DNA of 14,282 bases from Gammaproteobacteria bacterium (GCA_013372875.1 JABXIW010000276.1:1-14282); one strand, 5' to 3'. Positions 1-8,335 are shown, counted from the first letter of the stretch. Notes: a model not told the origin generated them from the letters alone. Program-made: numbers and translations.

Positions 1-521
1 TGGTGCATGATGCCGTTACCTGGTGGAACTACGTTAACGTTTTTAAATGCAGTTTTACACCAGTTGATAAAATGGAAACGATCTTCGTTACGGCGGTCTT
101 CAATCGCACGGTTTTTCTCAAAAGCGTTTTCTTCGTATCCCGCGTGTTCTACCGCTAATGAATGGTCCACAATTAATTGCGTAGGAACTACAGGATTAAT
201 CTGCGCAGGGTCACCACCCTTTTCTGCAATCGCATCACGTAAACCGGCTAAATCAACAAAAGCAGTTTGACCTAAAATATCATGACAAACTACACGCGCC
301 GGAAACCATGGAAAATCCAAATCGGTTTTGCGATAAATAATTTGTTTTAGAGAATCGGTTAAGGTCTCAGGACTGCAACGACGCACTAGGTTCTCGGCCA
401 ACACTTTTGAAGTATATGGAAGCTTGTCATAGGAGCCAGGCTCGATTGCTTCTACTGCTTCGCGAGTATCGAAATAATCTAAATTGCTATTTGGTAATGC
501 TTTACGGAAATTGGTGTTCAT
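1..521 (-). CDS. acnD: 2-methylcitrate dehydratase AcnD, N-terminal part (runs off left edge)
   Basis: This is the first 173 codons of the Fe-S aconitase-family enzyme that dehydrates 2-methylcitrate to 2-methylaconitate in the cytoplasmic methylcitrate cycle. The frame is open from ATG at 521 to base 1. The start (MNTNFRKALPNSNLDYFDTR) and the segments LDFPWFPARVVCHDILGQTA, VVPTQLIVDHSLAVEH and RNEDRFHFINWCKTAFKNV are typical of AcnD, as I remember Shewanella-type sequences, rather than of AcnA or AcnB. The cluster cysteines lie in the missing part. In known systems AcnD works with the isomerase PrpF, expected further left but not visible. The gene follows prpC, but a strong terminator lies between them, and I see no Shine-Dalgarno close to the ATG. 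Family assignment is secure; the translation signal is unusually weak. Confidence 0.93.
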   Translation of the reverse strand, partial: MNTNFRKALPNSNLDYFDTREAVEAIEPGSYDKLPYTSKVLAENLVRRCSPETLTDSLKQIIYRKTDLDFPWFPARVVCHDILGQTAFVDLAGLRDAIAEKGGDPAQINPVVPTQLIVDHSLAVEHAGYEENAFEKNRAIEDRRNEDRFHFINWCKTAFKNVNVVPPGNGIMH

Positions 522-550
522 AAATTAACTATAAAATTCTTGTACTGTGT

Positions 551-581
551 AAAAACAAAACCCGCGGACAAGCCGCGGGTT
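551..581 (-). terminator. Strong intrinsic terminator between prpC and acnD
   Basis: Read on the minus strand, a perfect 9-bp GC-rich stem (AACCCGCGG / CCGCGGGTT, bases 559–581) with a 5-base loop CTTGT is followed directly by TTTTGTTTTT. The stem begins 6 bases past the prpC stop codon. This is a textbook rho-independent terminator. It lies inside what should be a continuous prpC–acnD transcript, only 29 bases before the acnD start, so it may act as a partial terminator or as a stabilising 3' end for the upstream message. Confidence 0.9.
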
Positions 582-587
582 AAATTA

Positions 588-1748
588 TTATCTATCTGCT
601 AAAGGAACAAACTCTTGGTCATCTGGACCATGATAGTTAGCTGAAGGACGAATAATCTTTCCGTCAACTCTTTGCTCCATTACGTGTGCTGCCCAACCAG
701 TAATACGCGAACAAACAAAGATAGGCGTGAACATTGACGTTGGAATACCCATCTTGTTATACGAAACCGCAGAGAACCAATCTAGGTTCGGGAACATTTT
801 TTTCTCGTCCCACATGATAGTCTCTAAACGTTCTGCAACGTCATATAACTTCATATCACCCTGCTCTTCAGAAAGTTCTTTTGCCACTTGTTTGATCACT
901 TCGTTACGTGGATCAGAAACCGTATAAACTGGGTGGCCAAAACCGATAACGATTTCTTTACGCGCTAAACGCTCTTTAATATCAGCTTCTGCGTGATCCG
1001 CTGAGTCATAACGCATTTGGATATCTAAAGCCACTTCGTTTGCACCACCGTGCTTAGGACCACGAAGTGCGCCAATACCACCACAAATTGCAGAGTACAT
1101 GTCTGAGCCTGTACCCGTGATTACACGGCTTGTGAAAGTCGAAGCGTTGAACTCATGCTCGGCGTATAAGTTTAAAGAAATCTGCATCGCACGAACCCAA
1201 GAGTCAGGGCAAGATTCGCCATGCAATAAATGTAAGAAATGACCAGCAATAGAGTCTTCATCAGTTTCTAGATCAATGCAAACGCCATTGTGTGAGAAGT
1301 GGTACCAGTACAATAACATTGATGGGAAAGAAGCCATTAGTCGATCGGCAATATCTTTTGCTTCGTTCATTGGTTGGCTTTCGCGCTCTGGTAAAACCGT
1401 GCCCAACATTGAACAACCTGTACGCAAGACATCCATTGGGTGTGCGTTTGCTGGAATCAATTCTAATGCGTCTTGAACTAATGCTGGTAAGCCACGAAGT
1501 GCTTTCAATTTACGCTTATAATTTTTTAGCTCAGCAGCGTTTGGTAATTTACCGTGAATTAAAAGGTGTGCGACTTCTTCAAACTCAGCGTTTGCTGCTA
1601 AATCTAAAATATCGTAACCACGGTAGCTTAAATCGTTACCCGTACGACCTACGGTACATAATTGGGTGTTACCTGCTGCAACGCCAGAAAGTGCAACTGA
1701 CTTTTTTGGCTTTGGCAGATTTGAATTATTAGCTTGTTCAGACATCAT
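588..1748 (-). CDS. prpC: 2-methylcitrate synthase PrpC
   Basis: A citrate-synthase-family enzyme that condenses propionyl-CoA with oxaloacetate to give 2-methylcitrate. It has 386 residues, a normal length for PrpC. The catalytic triad is visible: His233 in GPKHGGANE, His272 in GFGHPVY and Asp323 in FPNLDWFSA. The N-terminal [20 protein letters not shown] and the motif LTYRGYD-like [10 protein letters not shown] are characteristic of methylcitrate synthases, and its place between prpB and acnD distinguishes it from housekeeping GltA. Two ATGs stand in tandem (1748 and 1745). The ribosome site AGGAG (1756–1752) is 3 bases from the first and 6 from the second, so the second (385 residues) is probably the main start. 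The gene ends just before the terminator. Confidence 0.96.
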   Translation of the reverse strand: MMSEQANNSNLPKPKKSVALSGVAAGNTQLCTVGRTGNDLSYRGYDILDLAANAEFEEVAHLLIHGKLPNAAELKNYKRKLKALRGLPALVQDALELIPANAHPMDVLRTGCSMLGTVLPERESQPMNEAKDIADRLMASFPSMLLYWYHFSHNGVCIDLETDEDSIAGHFLHLLHGESCPDSWVRAMQISLNLYAEHEFNASTFTSRVITGTGSDMYSAICGGIGALRGPKHGGANEVALDIQMRYDSADHAEADIKERLARKEIVIGFGHPVYTVSDPRNEVIKQVAKELSEEQGDMKLYDVAERLETIMWDEKKMFPNLDWFSAVSYNKMGIPTSMFTPIFVCSRITGWAAHVMEQRVDGKIIRPSANYHGPDDQEFVPLADR

Positions 1749-1800
1749 TAACTCCTAAAATAAAATTCTTAACTATTCTTTTAGCTTACTTCTCTTTTTA

Positions 1801-2679
1801 CTATTTCTCTTTACCTTCTGAGAATAAGCTATCTAATTTTTTTTCGTACTCGTGGTAGCCTAAGTGTGCGTATAATTCTTCACGCGTTTGCATAATATCC
1901 ACCACGTCACGCTGATGACCATTCGCTAATACAGACTTATAGAAAGTTTCAGCGGCACGATTCATTGCACGGTAAGCACCACAGCAATATAAAACGATAT
2001 CCACGCCTACATCGCCTAACTCTTCACAGGAGAATAATGGCGTCGCTCCGAATTCAGTAATGTTCGCTAAAATTGGAGCATCAACTTGTGATTTAAAAGT
2101 TTTGTAATCCTCAAGTGTGCGCATCGCTTCTGGAAAAATCATATCAGCACCCGCTTCTAAACAAGCATTGGCACGATCGATTGCTGACTGCATACCTTCA
2201 ACCGCTAAAGCGTCGGTACGCGCCATAATCACAAAGTTTTCATCAGTACGCGCATCTACCGCAGATTTAATGCGATCAACCATTTCTTGTTGCGAAACGA
2301 TTTCTTTATTTGGGCGGTGGCCACAGCGTTTAGCAGCAACTTGATCTTCCATATGGAAACCAGCTGCGCCAGATTTAATCAAAGCACGAGTGGTTCGTGC
2401 GATATTAAAAGCACCACCAAAACCGGTATCGATATCAACGATTAATGGCAAAGAACAAACGTCAGTAATACGACGAATATCCACTAATAAATCTTCTGCT
2501 GTAGAAATACCTAAATCAGGCATACCCAAAGAGTTCGCAGCAACACCACCACCTGAAAGATAAACGGCTTTGTGCCCTACAGCTTCAGCCATGCGCGCTG
2601 CGTAAGCTGTAATAGTACCCATTAATTGTAGCGGATGATTTTCTGCAACCGCTTGACGAAATTTTAAACCTGCACTCAT
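1801..2679 (-). CDS. prpB: 2-methylisocitrate lyase PrpB
   Basis: Cleaves (2S,3R)-2-methylisocitrate to pyruvate and succinate, the last step of the methylcitrate cycle. The 292-residue length fits the family. The signature KRCGH (residues 117–121, catalytic Cys119) is intact, as are the Mg-binding aspartates in VDIDTGFGG (Asp82, Asp84) and the substrate-loop segment [18 protein letters not shown] near residues 40–57. The ATG at 2679 is preceded by AGGAAAAATC, a good ribosome site. The gene starts 8 bases after the small membrane-protein gene and ends 52 bases before prpC, which indicates cotranscription. Isocitrate lyase and phosphonopyruvate mutase are close relatives, but the prpC neighbour and KRCGH context support PrpB. 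Confidence 0.96.
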   Translation of the reverse strand: MSAGLKFRQAVAENHPLQLMGTITAYAARMAEAVGHKAVYLSGGGVAANSLGMPDLGISTAEDLLVDIRRITDVCSLPLIVDIDTGFGGAFNIARTTRALIKSGAAGFHMEDQVAAKRCGHRPNKEIVSQQEMVDRIKSAVDARTDENFVIMARTDALAVEGMQSAIDRANACLEAGADMIFPEAMRTLEDYKTFKSQVDAPILANITEFGATPLFSCEELGDVGVDIVLYCCGAYRAMNRAAETFYKSVLANGHQRDVVDIMQTREELYAHLGYHEYEKKLDSLFSEGKEK

Positions 2680-2687
2680 GATTTTTC

Positions 2688-2936
2688 CTACTTATTCTCT
2701 TCTTTCAATATATTTAATTTTTCAAAAATATCGAGTAATACAACTATGATGAATACAGCAATGGCTAATGACCAATTTAACGGTTCACCACTGCCCCACT
2801 CATACTTTTCAAATAAAAAGCTCATTAAAAAGTAATACGCTACCGGGAAGGCGATAATGTAAACAACTGATCTTTTGATGCTTTTTATTTTATTATCTAA
2901 AGACAAAGAACGATATTTATTAAAACGAGATTTCAT
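2688..2936 (-). CDS. Small two-helix membrane protein of unknown function
   Basis: I do not recognise this 82-residue protein. The N-terminal 23 residues are strongly basic ([20 protein letters not shown], then KRS). Two hydrophobic stretches follow, about residues 24–43 ([17 protein letters not shown]) and 54–71 ([19 protein letters not shown]), separated by a short loop [10 protein letters not shown], with a charged tail [11 protein letters not shown]. The positive-inside rule suggests both ends are cytoplasmic with a hairpin in the inner membrane. Its ATG overlaps the fumarase stop by one base (TAATG), suggesting translational coupling, and it ends 8 bases before prpB. The tight packing makes it a real gene rather than chance. 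A role in propionate uptake or metabolism is only a guess from position. Confidence 0.75.
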   Translation of the reverse strand: MKSRFNKYRSLSLDNKIKSIKRSVVYIIAFPVAYYFLMSFLFEKYEWGSGEPLNWSLAIAVFIIVVLLDIFEKLNILKEENK

Positions 2937-4441
2937 TACTTATCTAGCTTCACTTTCCAAATCGCCGGCCCAGTCTTATGGACACTTTCTCCTGATGAAT
3001 CTACCGCTACCGTCACTGGCATATCCACCACATCAAACTCATAAACCGCTTCCATACCAAGCTCAGGGAAAGCAACGACTTTTGAATGTTTAATCGCTTT
3101 AGATACCAGATATGCAGCACCGCCCACAGCCATGAGATAAACCGACTTATGCTTTTTAATCGCTTCAATCGCGACATCGCCTCGTTCAGCCTTACCAATC
3201 ATGCCCAATAAACCTGTCTTATCGAGCATCATTTCAGTAAACTTATCCATACGAGTCGCTGTTGTTGGGCCTGCAGGGCCTACCGCTTCATCACGAACGG
3301 CATCTACTGGACCAACATAGTAAATAAAGCGATTATTGAAATCTAAGCCTTCTGGTAAGCCTTCGCCCGAATCGAGTAAATCTTTAATTTTCTTATGAGC
3401 AGCATCACGACCAGTTAAAATTTTACCGTTTAGCAGCAACACATCACCGGGCTGCCAGCTAGCAACTTCTTGTTCCGTGATATTATTCAAGTCCACTCGC
3501 TTGGCATCGGCCGAAGCTTCGTATTCCATATCTGGCCAATCTTCGATCGACGGTGGAGTCAATATAGCTGGGCCAGTGCCGTCTAATGTGAAATGTATAT
3601 GACGAGTTGCTGCACAGTTCGGGATCATAGCGACTGGCTTTGATGCTGCGTGAGTTGGCCAATCTTTTATTTTGACATCAAGAACGGTAGTTACGCCGCC
3701 AAGCCCTTGGGCGCCAATACCAAGTTTATTCACCGCTTCGTAAATTTCGATACGCAACTCTTCCACACGATTTGATGGACCGCGTCTTAACAGCTCCTGC
3801 ATATCAATGGGATCCATTAGGGATTCTTTAGCTAAAACCATGGCCTTTTCAGCAGTTCCACCAACACCGATACCAAGCATTCCTGGTGGACACCAGCCAG
3901 CACCCATCTTTGGCACTGTTTCAACAACCCAATCCACAATTGAATCGGATGGATTTAGCATCACGAATTTAGTTTTATTTTCTGAGCCGCCGCCTTTGGC
4001 TGCAACAGTCACATCAACCTTATCGCCTTTAACCATTTTGACATGCACCACTGCTGGTGTGTTGTCTTTCGAGTTAATGCGCTTACCAGCAGGGTCCATT
4101 AAAACCGAAGCTCTAAGCGGGTTATCAGGGTTTAAATAAGCACGGCGAACACCCTCGTCCACCATTTCTTGAATATCCATGCCACCTTCAAAGCGTGCAT
4201 CCATCCCAATTTCCACAATAGCCATGGCAATACCCGTATCTTGACAAACGGGGCGATGGCCCATGGCCGACATACGAGAATTGACCAAAATTTGCTTCAT
4301 GGCATCTTTGGCCGCTGGGCTTTCTTCTTTTTCATAAGCCGCAGTCATGGCCTGCACAAAATCTTTTGGATGGTAATAAGAAATGTATTGGAAAGCGTCA
4401 GCTACGCTTGAGATAAAGTCTTCGCTCTTTATTACACTCAT
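2936..4441 (-). CDS. Class I fumarate hydratase (iron-sulfur)
   Basis: Interconverts fumarate and malate using a [4Fe-4S] cluster. The 501-residue length matches single-chain class I fumarases of Pseudomonas type. The three expected cluster cysteines are Cys66 (GHRPVCQDTGI), Cys184 (GAGWCPPGMLGIG) and Cys276 (MIPNCAATRH). The catalytic alpha part covers roughly residues 10–290. The beta part follows, with LLNGKILTGRDAAHK, VGPAGPTTATRMDKF and the C-terminal ELGMEAVYEFDVVDMPVTVA. A tartrate dehydratase activity is possible for the family but less likely. The gene leads the prp operon: succinate from PrpB goes via fumarate and malate back to oxaloacetate for PrpC. GGAG stands 10 bases before the ATG at 4441, a somewhat distant ribosome site. 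Confidence 0.94.
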   Translation of the reverse strand: MSVIKSEDFISSVADAFQYISYYHPKDFVQAMTAAYEKEESPAAKDAMKQILVNSRMSAMGHRPVCQDTGIAMAIVEIGMDARFEGGMDIQEMVDEGVRRAYLNPDNPLRASVLMDPAGKRINSKDNTPAVVHVKMVKGDKVDVTVAAKGGGSENKTKFVMLNPSDSIVDWVVETVPKMGAGWCPPGMLGIGVGGTAEKAMVLAKESLMDPIDMQELLRRGPSNRVEELRIEIYEAVNKLGIGAQGLGGVTTVLDVKIKDWPTHAASKPVAMIPNCAATRHIHFTLDGTGPAILTPPSIEDWPDMEYEASADAKRVDLNNITEQEVASWQPGDVLLLNGKILTGRDAAHKKIKDLLDSGEGLPEGLDFNNRFIYYVGPVDAVRDEAVGPAGPTTATRMDKFTEMMLDKTGLLGMIGKAERGDVAIEAIKKHKSVYLMAVGGAAYLVSKAIKHSKVVAFPELGMEAVYEFDVVDMPVTVAVDSSGESVHKTGPAIWKVKLDK

Positions 4442-4479
4442 GGGAGTATGGCTCCAAGTCGCTAATCAAAAGGCCGTAT

Positions 4480-4497
4480 GATTGTTTCTATACAATC
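4480..4497. promoter_or_regulatory. Candidate operator: 18-base inverted repeat GATTGT-N6-ACAATC
   Basis: Plus-strand bases 4480–4485 (GATTGT) and 4492–4497 (ACAATC) are perfectly complementary across a 6-base spacer, in the 180-base gap between the divergent fumarase/prp operon and pabB. The repeat covers the candidate -10 box of the minus-strand promoter. Symmetric AT-rich sites of this kind are typical of dimeric repressors such as GntR-family regulators, which control propionate genes in several gammaproteobacteria. Assigning a particular regulator is inference, since none is encoded in the window. Confidence 0.4.
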
Positions 4498-4515
4498 TGG
4501 CGAGAAATCTCTAAA
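4487..4515 (-). promoter_or_regulatory. Candidate sigma-70 promoter for the fumarase–prp operon
   Basis: On the minus strand a TTTAGA box (4515–4510, 4 of 6 matches to TTGACA) and a TATAGA box (4492–4487, 4 of 6 matches to TATAAT) are separated by exactly 17 bases. Transcription would start near 4480, giving a leader of about 40 bases before the ATG at 4441. The -10 box lies inside the inverted repeat at 4480–4497, which would allow repression by a bound dimer. Confidence 0.4.
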
Positions 4516-4621
4516 ATCAGCTCATAAGTATAACTGCTGGATCAGGCGTTTCCCAAATTTTAAAGGCCATTAATTTCAAGAACAGCAGCTTTTGTCGCTT
4601 TTTTAAACAGTTTAGGACGAG

Positions 4622-6076
4622 ATGAGCAATTTAGAGTCACAATTTGTTGAGTTTCCTTATCGCGATCCGGCTGGCGTTCGGCAATTATTTAGTTACTTTG
4701 CTGATGAAAAGTGGGCATTATTACTCGATAGTGGCAAAACCATTCATCAGGCCGCTAAATTCGATCTGATTTTAGCCAGGCCTCAAGCGAGCTTATCGTT
4801 TCATAATGGCAAATCTTCGCTGCAAGGGTTTGAGCTTCCATTGGAGCATCAGCCCTTTGCTGATTTGCGACGCTTTTATCAAGCTGGTTTAAAACACTAT
4901 GAACCTTTACCAAATGAATTTGCTGGCTTGCCATTTCATGGAGGTATTGCTGGCTACGCTAGTTATGACTTAGGGCGTTATATCGAAAAACTCCCTGAGC
5001 TTTCAGAAGCAGACATTGATTTACCTGAAATGGCTTTTGGCTTGTATGAATGGGCATTTATTAGTGACCATTATCAGAAAAAAAGCTATTTACTACGATT
5101 CTCGCTTTCCGATAAACCAAGCCAGCAGTCCTATTGGTTAGATATTATTGCTGAGCTTGAAGACTACTATCAGCGAGCTGGTGCAGCTAAATACCCAAGT
5201 TTTGAGCTTAATAGTGATTGGCAATCCAATATGAATGAAGCTGGTTATAAAGATCGTTTCCAGAAAGTTCATGACTATATCCATGCTGGTGATTGTTATC
5301 AGGTTAATCTTGCCCAACGTTTTGAAGCAAAATTCAGCGGCCACCCTTGGATGGCCTATTTGCAACTAACGAAACACAACCAAGCACCCTTTTCTGCTTA
5401 TATGAATTTAGGTCAGCAGCAAATTTTGTCCGTATCACCAGAGCGATTTATACAAATCGAAAAAGATTCTTTACATGGTTCTGGCAAAGATCATGTCATT
5501 ACTCAGCCGATTAAAGGCACTCGCCCTCGCAGTAACGATCCGATTGAAGACAAAGCCTTGTCCGATGAACTACTAAGCAGCGAAAAAGATCGCGCAGAAA
5601 ATTTAATGATTGTGGATCTGTTGCGAAATGATATTGGTCGAACGGCCGAATACGGATCAGTAAATGTGTCCAAATTGTTCGAGCTGCAAAGCTTTATTTC
5701 CGTACATCATTTAGTCAGTACTATAGAAGCAGACTTAGCTGATGGCAAAGACGGTTTTGATTTGCTCGAAAATTGTTTCCCTGGCGGCTCGATCACTGGC
5801 GCACCGAAAATTCGTGCTATGGAAATCATTGAAGAGCTAGAACCCCATAGACGCAGCATCTATTGCGGCTCGGTTTTATACTATGATTTTAGAGGTTTTT
5901 TAGATTCGAGCATTACTATTCGAACTTTAGTTACAGAAGATCAAAAGATTTACGCTTGGGGCGGCGGTGGCTTAGTTGCTGACTCTGAAGCTGATAGTGA
6001 ATATCAAGAAACTTATCATAAACTAAGTAAAATCTTACCTATTTTAAGTCCTAAACAAGAAACGCCTAATGATTAA
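4622..6076 (+). CDS. pabB: Aminodeoxychorismate synthase component I (PabB)
   Basis: Uses chorismate and ammonia, supplied by the glutaminase PabA (not in this window), to make 4-amino-4-deoxychorismate for folate synthesis. At 484 residues it is slightly longer than the E. coli enzyme. The N-terminal half (about 10–190) is the TrpE/PabB N-domain and the rest is the chorismate-binding domain. PIKGTRPR (297–303) carries the catalytic lysine, Lys298, diagnostic of PabB (TrpE has PIAGT). ENLMIVDLLRNDIGR, FPGGSITGAPKIRAMEIIEE and AWGGGGLVADS complete the active site. AGGA precedes the ATG at a good distance. It overlaps the next gene by 8 bases. The order pabB–nudL–sdaA is also that of E. coli. 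Confidence 0.95.
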   Translation: MSNLESQFVEFPYRDPAGVRQLFSYFADEKWALLLDSGKTIHQAAKFDLILARPQASLSFHNGKSSLQGFELPLEHQPFADLRRFYQAGLKHYEPLPNEFAGLPFHGGIAGYASYDLGRYIEKLPELSEADIDLPEMAFGLYEWAFISDHYQKKSYLLRFSLSDKPSQQSYWLDIIAELEDYYQRAGAAKYPSFELNSDWQSNMNEAGYKDRFQKVHDYIHAGDCYQVNLAQRFEAKFSGHPWMAYLQLTKHNQAPFSAYMNLGQQQILSVSPERFIQIEKDSLHGSGKDHVITQPIKGTRPRSNDPIEDKALSDELLSSEKDRAENLMIVDLLRNDIGRTAEYGSVNVSKLFELQSFISVHHLVSTIEADLADGKDGFDLLENCFPGGSITGAPKIRAMEIIEELEPHRRSIYCGSVLYYDFRGFLDSSITIRTLVTEDQKIYAWGGGGLVADSEADSEYQETYHKLSKILPILSPKQETPND

Positions 6077-6623
6077 GCTCGAACAAATCCAACAAGCATT
6101 GGAGCAAGCAGATCATGTAAAGCCGAAAGTGTCGCAATTGCAGCCGAGTGCTGTTTTGGTGCCGATAGTTGAACGAGCAGCAGGATTACAATTAATTCTG
6201 ACCCAAAGATCCGAACACTTAAAACATCATCCCGGGCAAATTAGCTTCCCCGGAGGCCGCATGGACGATACGGATAAAAGCCTTATTCATACCGCGTTAC
6301 GAGAAACCGAAGAAGAAATTGGCATCCCTGAATCAAAAATCGAAGTACTTGGTAAACTTGGCTTACAACCAACAGTCAGTCAGTTTATGATCCAGCCGAT
6401 AGTAGGCTTAGTAGAATCAAGTTACGATTTTATTATCAATCATGATGAAGTGGATGAAGCTTTTGAAGTGCCGCTCGATTTTGTTTTTGACCCAAGCAAC
6501 CAACAAAAATCCTATCGCGAATTCAATGGTATTCGATACCCAATTTACGCCATGCCCTATCAAGGTCGGAATATTTGGGGCGCCACCGCGCAAATCATCG
6601 TTAGCTTCTCTAAATTATTGTAA
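6069..6623 (+). CDS. nudL: NudL-type Nudix hydrolase (probable CoA pyrophosphatase)
   Basis: A 184-residue Nudix protein likely to hydrolyse CoA or its derivatives to phosphopantetheine and 3',5'-ADP. The UPF0035 motif upstream of the Nudix box is clear (LTQRSEHLKHHPGQISFPGG, residues 44–63) and is the mark of the CoA-pyrophosphatase subgroup. The Nudix box follows, with the catalytic core RETEEEIGI at 78–86 (Arg78, Glu79, Glu82, Glu83). As in NudL, the usual mid-box glutamate is replaced, giving GGRMDDTD. The ATG lies inside the last codons of pabB (ATGATTAA), so translation is probably coupled. Synteny with E. coli pabB–nudL–sdaA supports the symbol. The substrate is inferred from the family. 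Confidence 0.88.
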   Translation: MIKLEQIQQALEQADHVKPKVSQLQPSAVLVPIVERAAGLQLILTQRSEHLKHHPGQISFPGGRMDDTDKSLIHTALRETEEEIGIPESKIEVLGKLGLQPTVSQFMIQPIVGLVESSYDFIINHDEVDEAFEVPLDFVFDPSNQQKSYREFNGIRYPIYAMPYQGRNIWGATAQIIVSFSKLL

Positions 6624-6653
6624 ATAACCTCAGCTGGTCAGAGATGCAATCGC

Positions 6654-6682
6654 TAGTCACTGATCGATTTTCTAAGTACAAT
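6654..6682 (+). promoter_or_regulatory. Candidate sigma-70 promoter for sdaA
   Basis: In the 90-base gap after the Nudix gene, TAGTCA (6654–6659, 4 of 6 to TTGACA) and TACAAT (6677–6682, 5 of 6 to TATAAT) are 17 bases apart. Transcription would begin near 6689, leaving a leader of about 25 bases before the TTG start. The region is AT-rich, so chance matches are easy; confidence is low. Confidence 0.3.
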
Positions 6683-6713
6683 TCATTAATTAAATTATAA
6701 AGAGATAATCGTC

Positions 6714-8090
6714 TTGGCAATTAGTGTTTTTGATATGTTCAGTATCGGTATTGGCCCATCGAGTTCACATACGGTTGGTCCGATGCGTGCTGCACGTCGT
6801 TTTGTTGAGTCATTGGCAAAAAACAACCTTTTGGATGATACCCACAGAGTTGTCAGTAAACTCTATGGCTCGCTAGGCGCAACAGGCAAAGGTCATGGCT
6901 CAGACAAGGCGGTATTACTGGGTTTAGAAGGCGAACGTCCAGATAAAATCGATCCTGATATTATTCCTGAACGCTTGGAAGCGATCCGCAACGACAAAAA
7001 AGTCCTCTTGAACGGTACTCATCAAATCAAGTTTAACGAAGACGATGATTTGGTGCTGTATAAAAAAAGAAGCCTGCCAAGACACTCGAATGGCATGGTG
7101 TTTTATGCTTATGATAAAGCGGGCAATGAACTGAAATCCATAACCTATTATTCAGTGGGTGGTGGCTTTGTAGTCAATGAAGACGTTGATGCTGATAGTC
7201 CCGTAATGGAAGACAATACTGAAGTTAAGTACCCTTTCACCAGTGCTGCTGAATTGATCAGTTTATGCAAAGAACATGGTCTCAAAATCAGTACTTTAAT
7301 GATGGAAAACGAAAAAGCCTGGCGTCCAGAAGCAGAAGTTCGCGAAAAACTGCTGGAAATTTGGAGCGTAATGAAAGCCTGCATCAAGCGCGGCTGTGAT
7401 CGCGAAGGTATCTTACCAGGCGGTTTGAAAGTTAAGCGTCGCGCTCATGGCATCTACATGAAGCTCAAATCCGATCCTCATAGCACCACCGATACTTTAT
7501 CGGCCATGGATTGGGTTGATCTTTACGCACTGGCAGTAAATGAAGAAAACGCTGCTGGTGGCCGCGTAGTCACAGCGCCAACTAACGGTGCCGCTGGCAT
7601 AATCCCGGCAGTGCTATTTTATTATATGAAGTTCAAACATGGCGCTGACGAAGAAGGCGTGATTGATTTTCTACTAACTGCTGCGGCTATTGGTATTTTG
7701 TATAAACTTAATGCGTCTATTTCTGGTGCAGAAGTTGGCTGCCAGGGTGAAGTCGGAGTGGCCTGTTCTATGGCTGCAGGAGCATTGACCGAAGTCTTAG
7801 GCGGAACTTGCGAGCAAGTAGAAAACGCTGCTGAAATTGGCATGGAACATAATCTTGGATTAACTTGCGACCCAGTTGGTGGTTTAGTGCAGGTTCCTTG
7901 TATCGAGCGCAATGCTATGGCATCGATCAAAGCCATTAATGCTTGCCGTTTGGCTTTACGCGGCGATGGTGAGCATAAAGTATCGTTGGATAAAGTGATT
8001 AAAACCATGTGGGATACAGGCATGGATATGCGAGAAAAGTATAAGGAAACAGCGAGAGGTGGATTAGCAGTTCATATTATTGAATGCTGA
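6714..8090 (+). CDS. sdaA: L-serine dehydratase, iron-sulfur type, single chain
   Basis: Deaminates L-serine to pyruvate and ammonia with a [4Fe-4S] cluster. The 458-residue protein aligns from memory along its whole length with E. coli SdaA and Legionella Lsd. The beta (ASB-like) domain opens with [20 protein letters not shown], and the catalytic alpha domain holds [20 protein letters not shown] and [20 protein letters not shown]. Cys343, Cys385 and Cys396 sit at the positions of the three cluster cysteines known from Legionella. The start is TTG at 6714 with AGAGA about 8 bases ahead. The next in-frame ATG is codon 8, inside the conserved FDMF motif, so the TTG is preferred. It stands 90 bases after the Nudix gene, in the same order as in E. 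coli. Confidence 0.95.
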   Translation: MAISVFDMFSIGIGPSSSHTVGPMRAARRFVESLAKNNLLDDTHRVVSKLYGSLGATGKGHGSDKAVLLGLEGERPDKIDPDIIPERLEAIRNDKKVLLNGTHQIKFNEDDDLVLYKKRSLPRHSNGMVFYAYDKAGNELKSITYYSVGGGFVVNEDVDADSPVMEDNTEVKYPFTSAAELISLCKEHGLKISTLMMENEKAWRPEAEVREKLLEIWSVMKACIKRGCDREGILPGGLKVKRRAHGIYMKLKSDPHSTTDTLSAMDWVDLYALAVNEENAAGGRVVTAPTNGAAGIIPAVLFYYMKFKHGADEEGVIDFLLTAAAIGILYKLNASISGAEVGCQGEVGVACSMAAGALTEVLGGTCEQVENAAEIGMEHNLGLTCDPVGGLVQVPCIERNAMASIKAINACRLALRGDGEHKVSLDKVIKTMWDTGMDMREKYKETARGGLAVHIIEC

Positions 8091-8335
8091 TTCTAGTGCC
8101 TTTGTTTGCTAATACTTTGTTAAATAACAATTTTAGAACGCTCATTTATAATTTATAAAATCACAACCTAAAATTATTATTTGTCTCGTCTTAGCCGCAC
8201 ACGGCTACTAGAACCTTATTTTACCTCAGATTTTAAAACCGCATTTGCCACGATTAGCTTAACTCTGAAGGCTAAGGCTAGAATAAAGTGTAGGGATATT
8301 CTAAACTGTAATTAGATTGTTAGAAGGATTTAACC
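8091..8335. other. AT-rich 245-base gap with small inverted repeats
   Basis: No coding frame is convincing here. TTGTTA-AA-TAACAA (8117–8130) followed by TTTT could be a weak sdaA terminator, but its stem is all A/T apart from one G-C pair. TAGCCG-CACA-CGGCTA (8192–8207) is a perfect 6-bp hairpin with a tetraloop, but it has no following T-run. A third imperfect stem of 7 bp pairs 8254–8260 with 8269–8275. A promoter for the downstream gene should lie in the last 80 bases; TAGAAT at 8279–8284 resembles a -10 box, but no good -35 is correctly spaced. Confidence 0.4.

Noticed and set aside
522..550. A dedicated acnD promoter between the terminator and the ATG
   Set aside because: TATAGT near the ATG leaves no room for a start site and leader, and TACAAG further up has no -35 box at proper spacing because the GC stem occupies that place.
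1292..1732. A 146-codon open frame on the plus strand opposite prpC
   Set aside because: It lies fully antisense to a clearly conserved gene, its translation has no recognisable domain or ribosome site, and it is explained by codon bias of prpC.
3807..4139. A 110-codon open frame opposite the fumarase gene
   Set aside because: Antisense shadow of a conserved enzyme with no plausible start signal or similarity.
7622..8023. A 133-codon open frame on the minus strand opposite sdaA
   Set aside because: Fully antisense to the most conserved cysteine-containing region of SdaA; composition is that of a shadow frame.
8192..8207. TAGCCG-CACA-CGGCTA hairpin as the sdaA terminator
   Set aside because: The stem is only 6 bp, lies about 100 bases past the stop and has no T-run after it, so it is described only as part of the gap.
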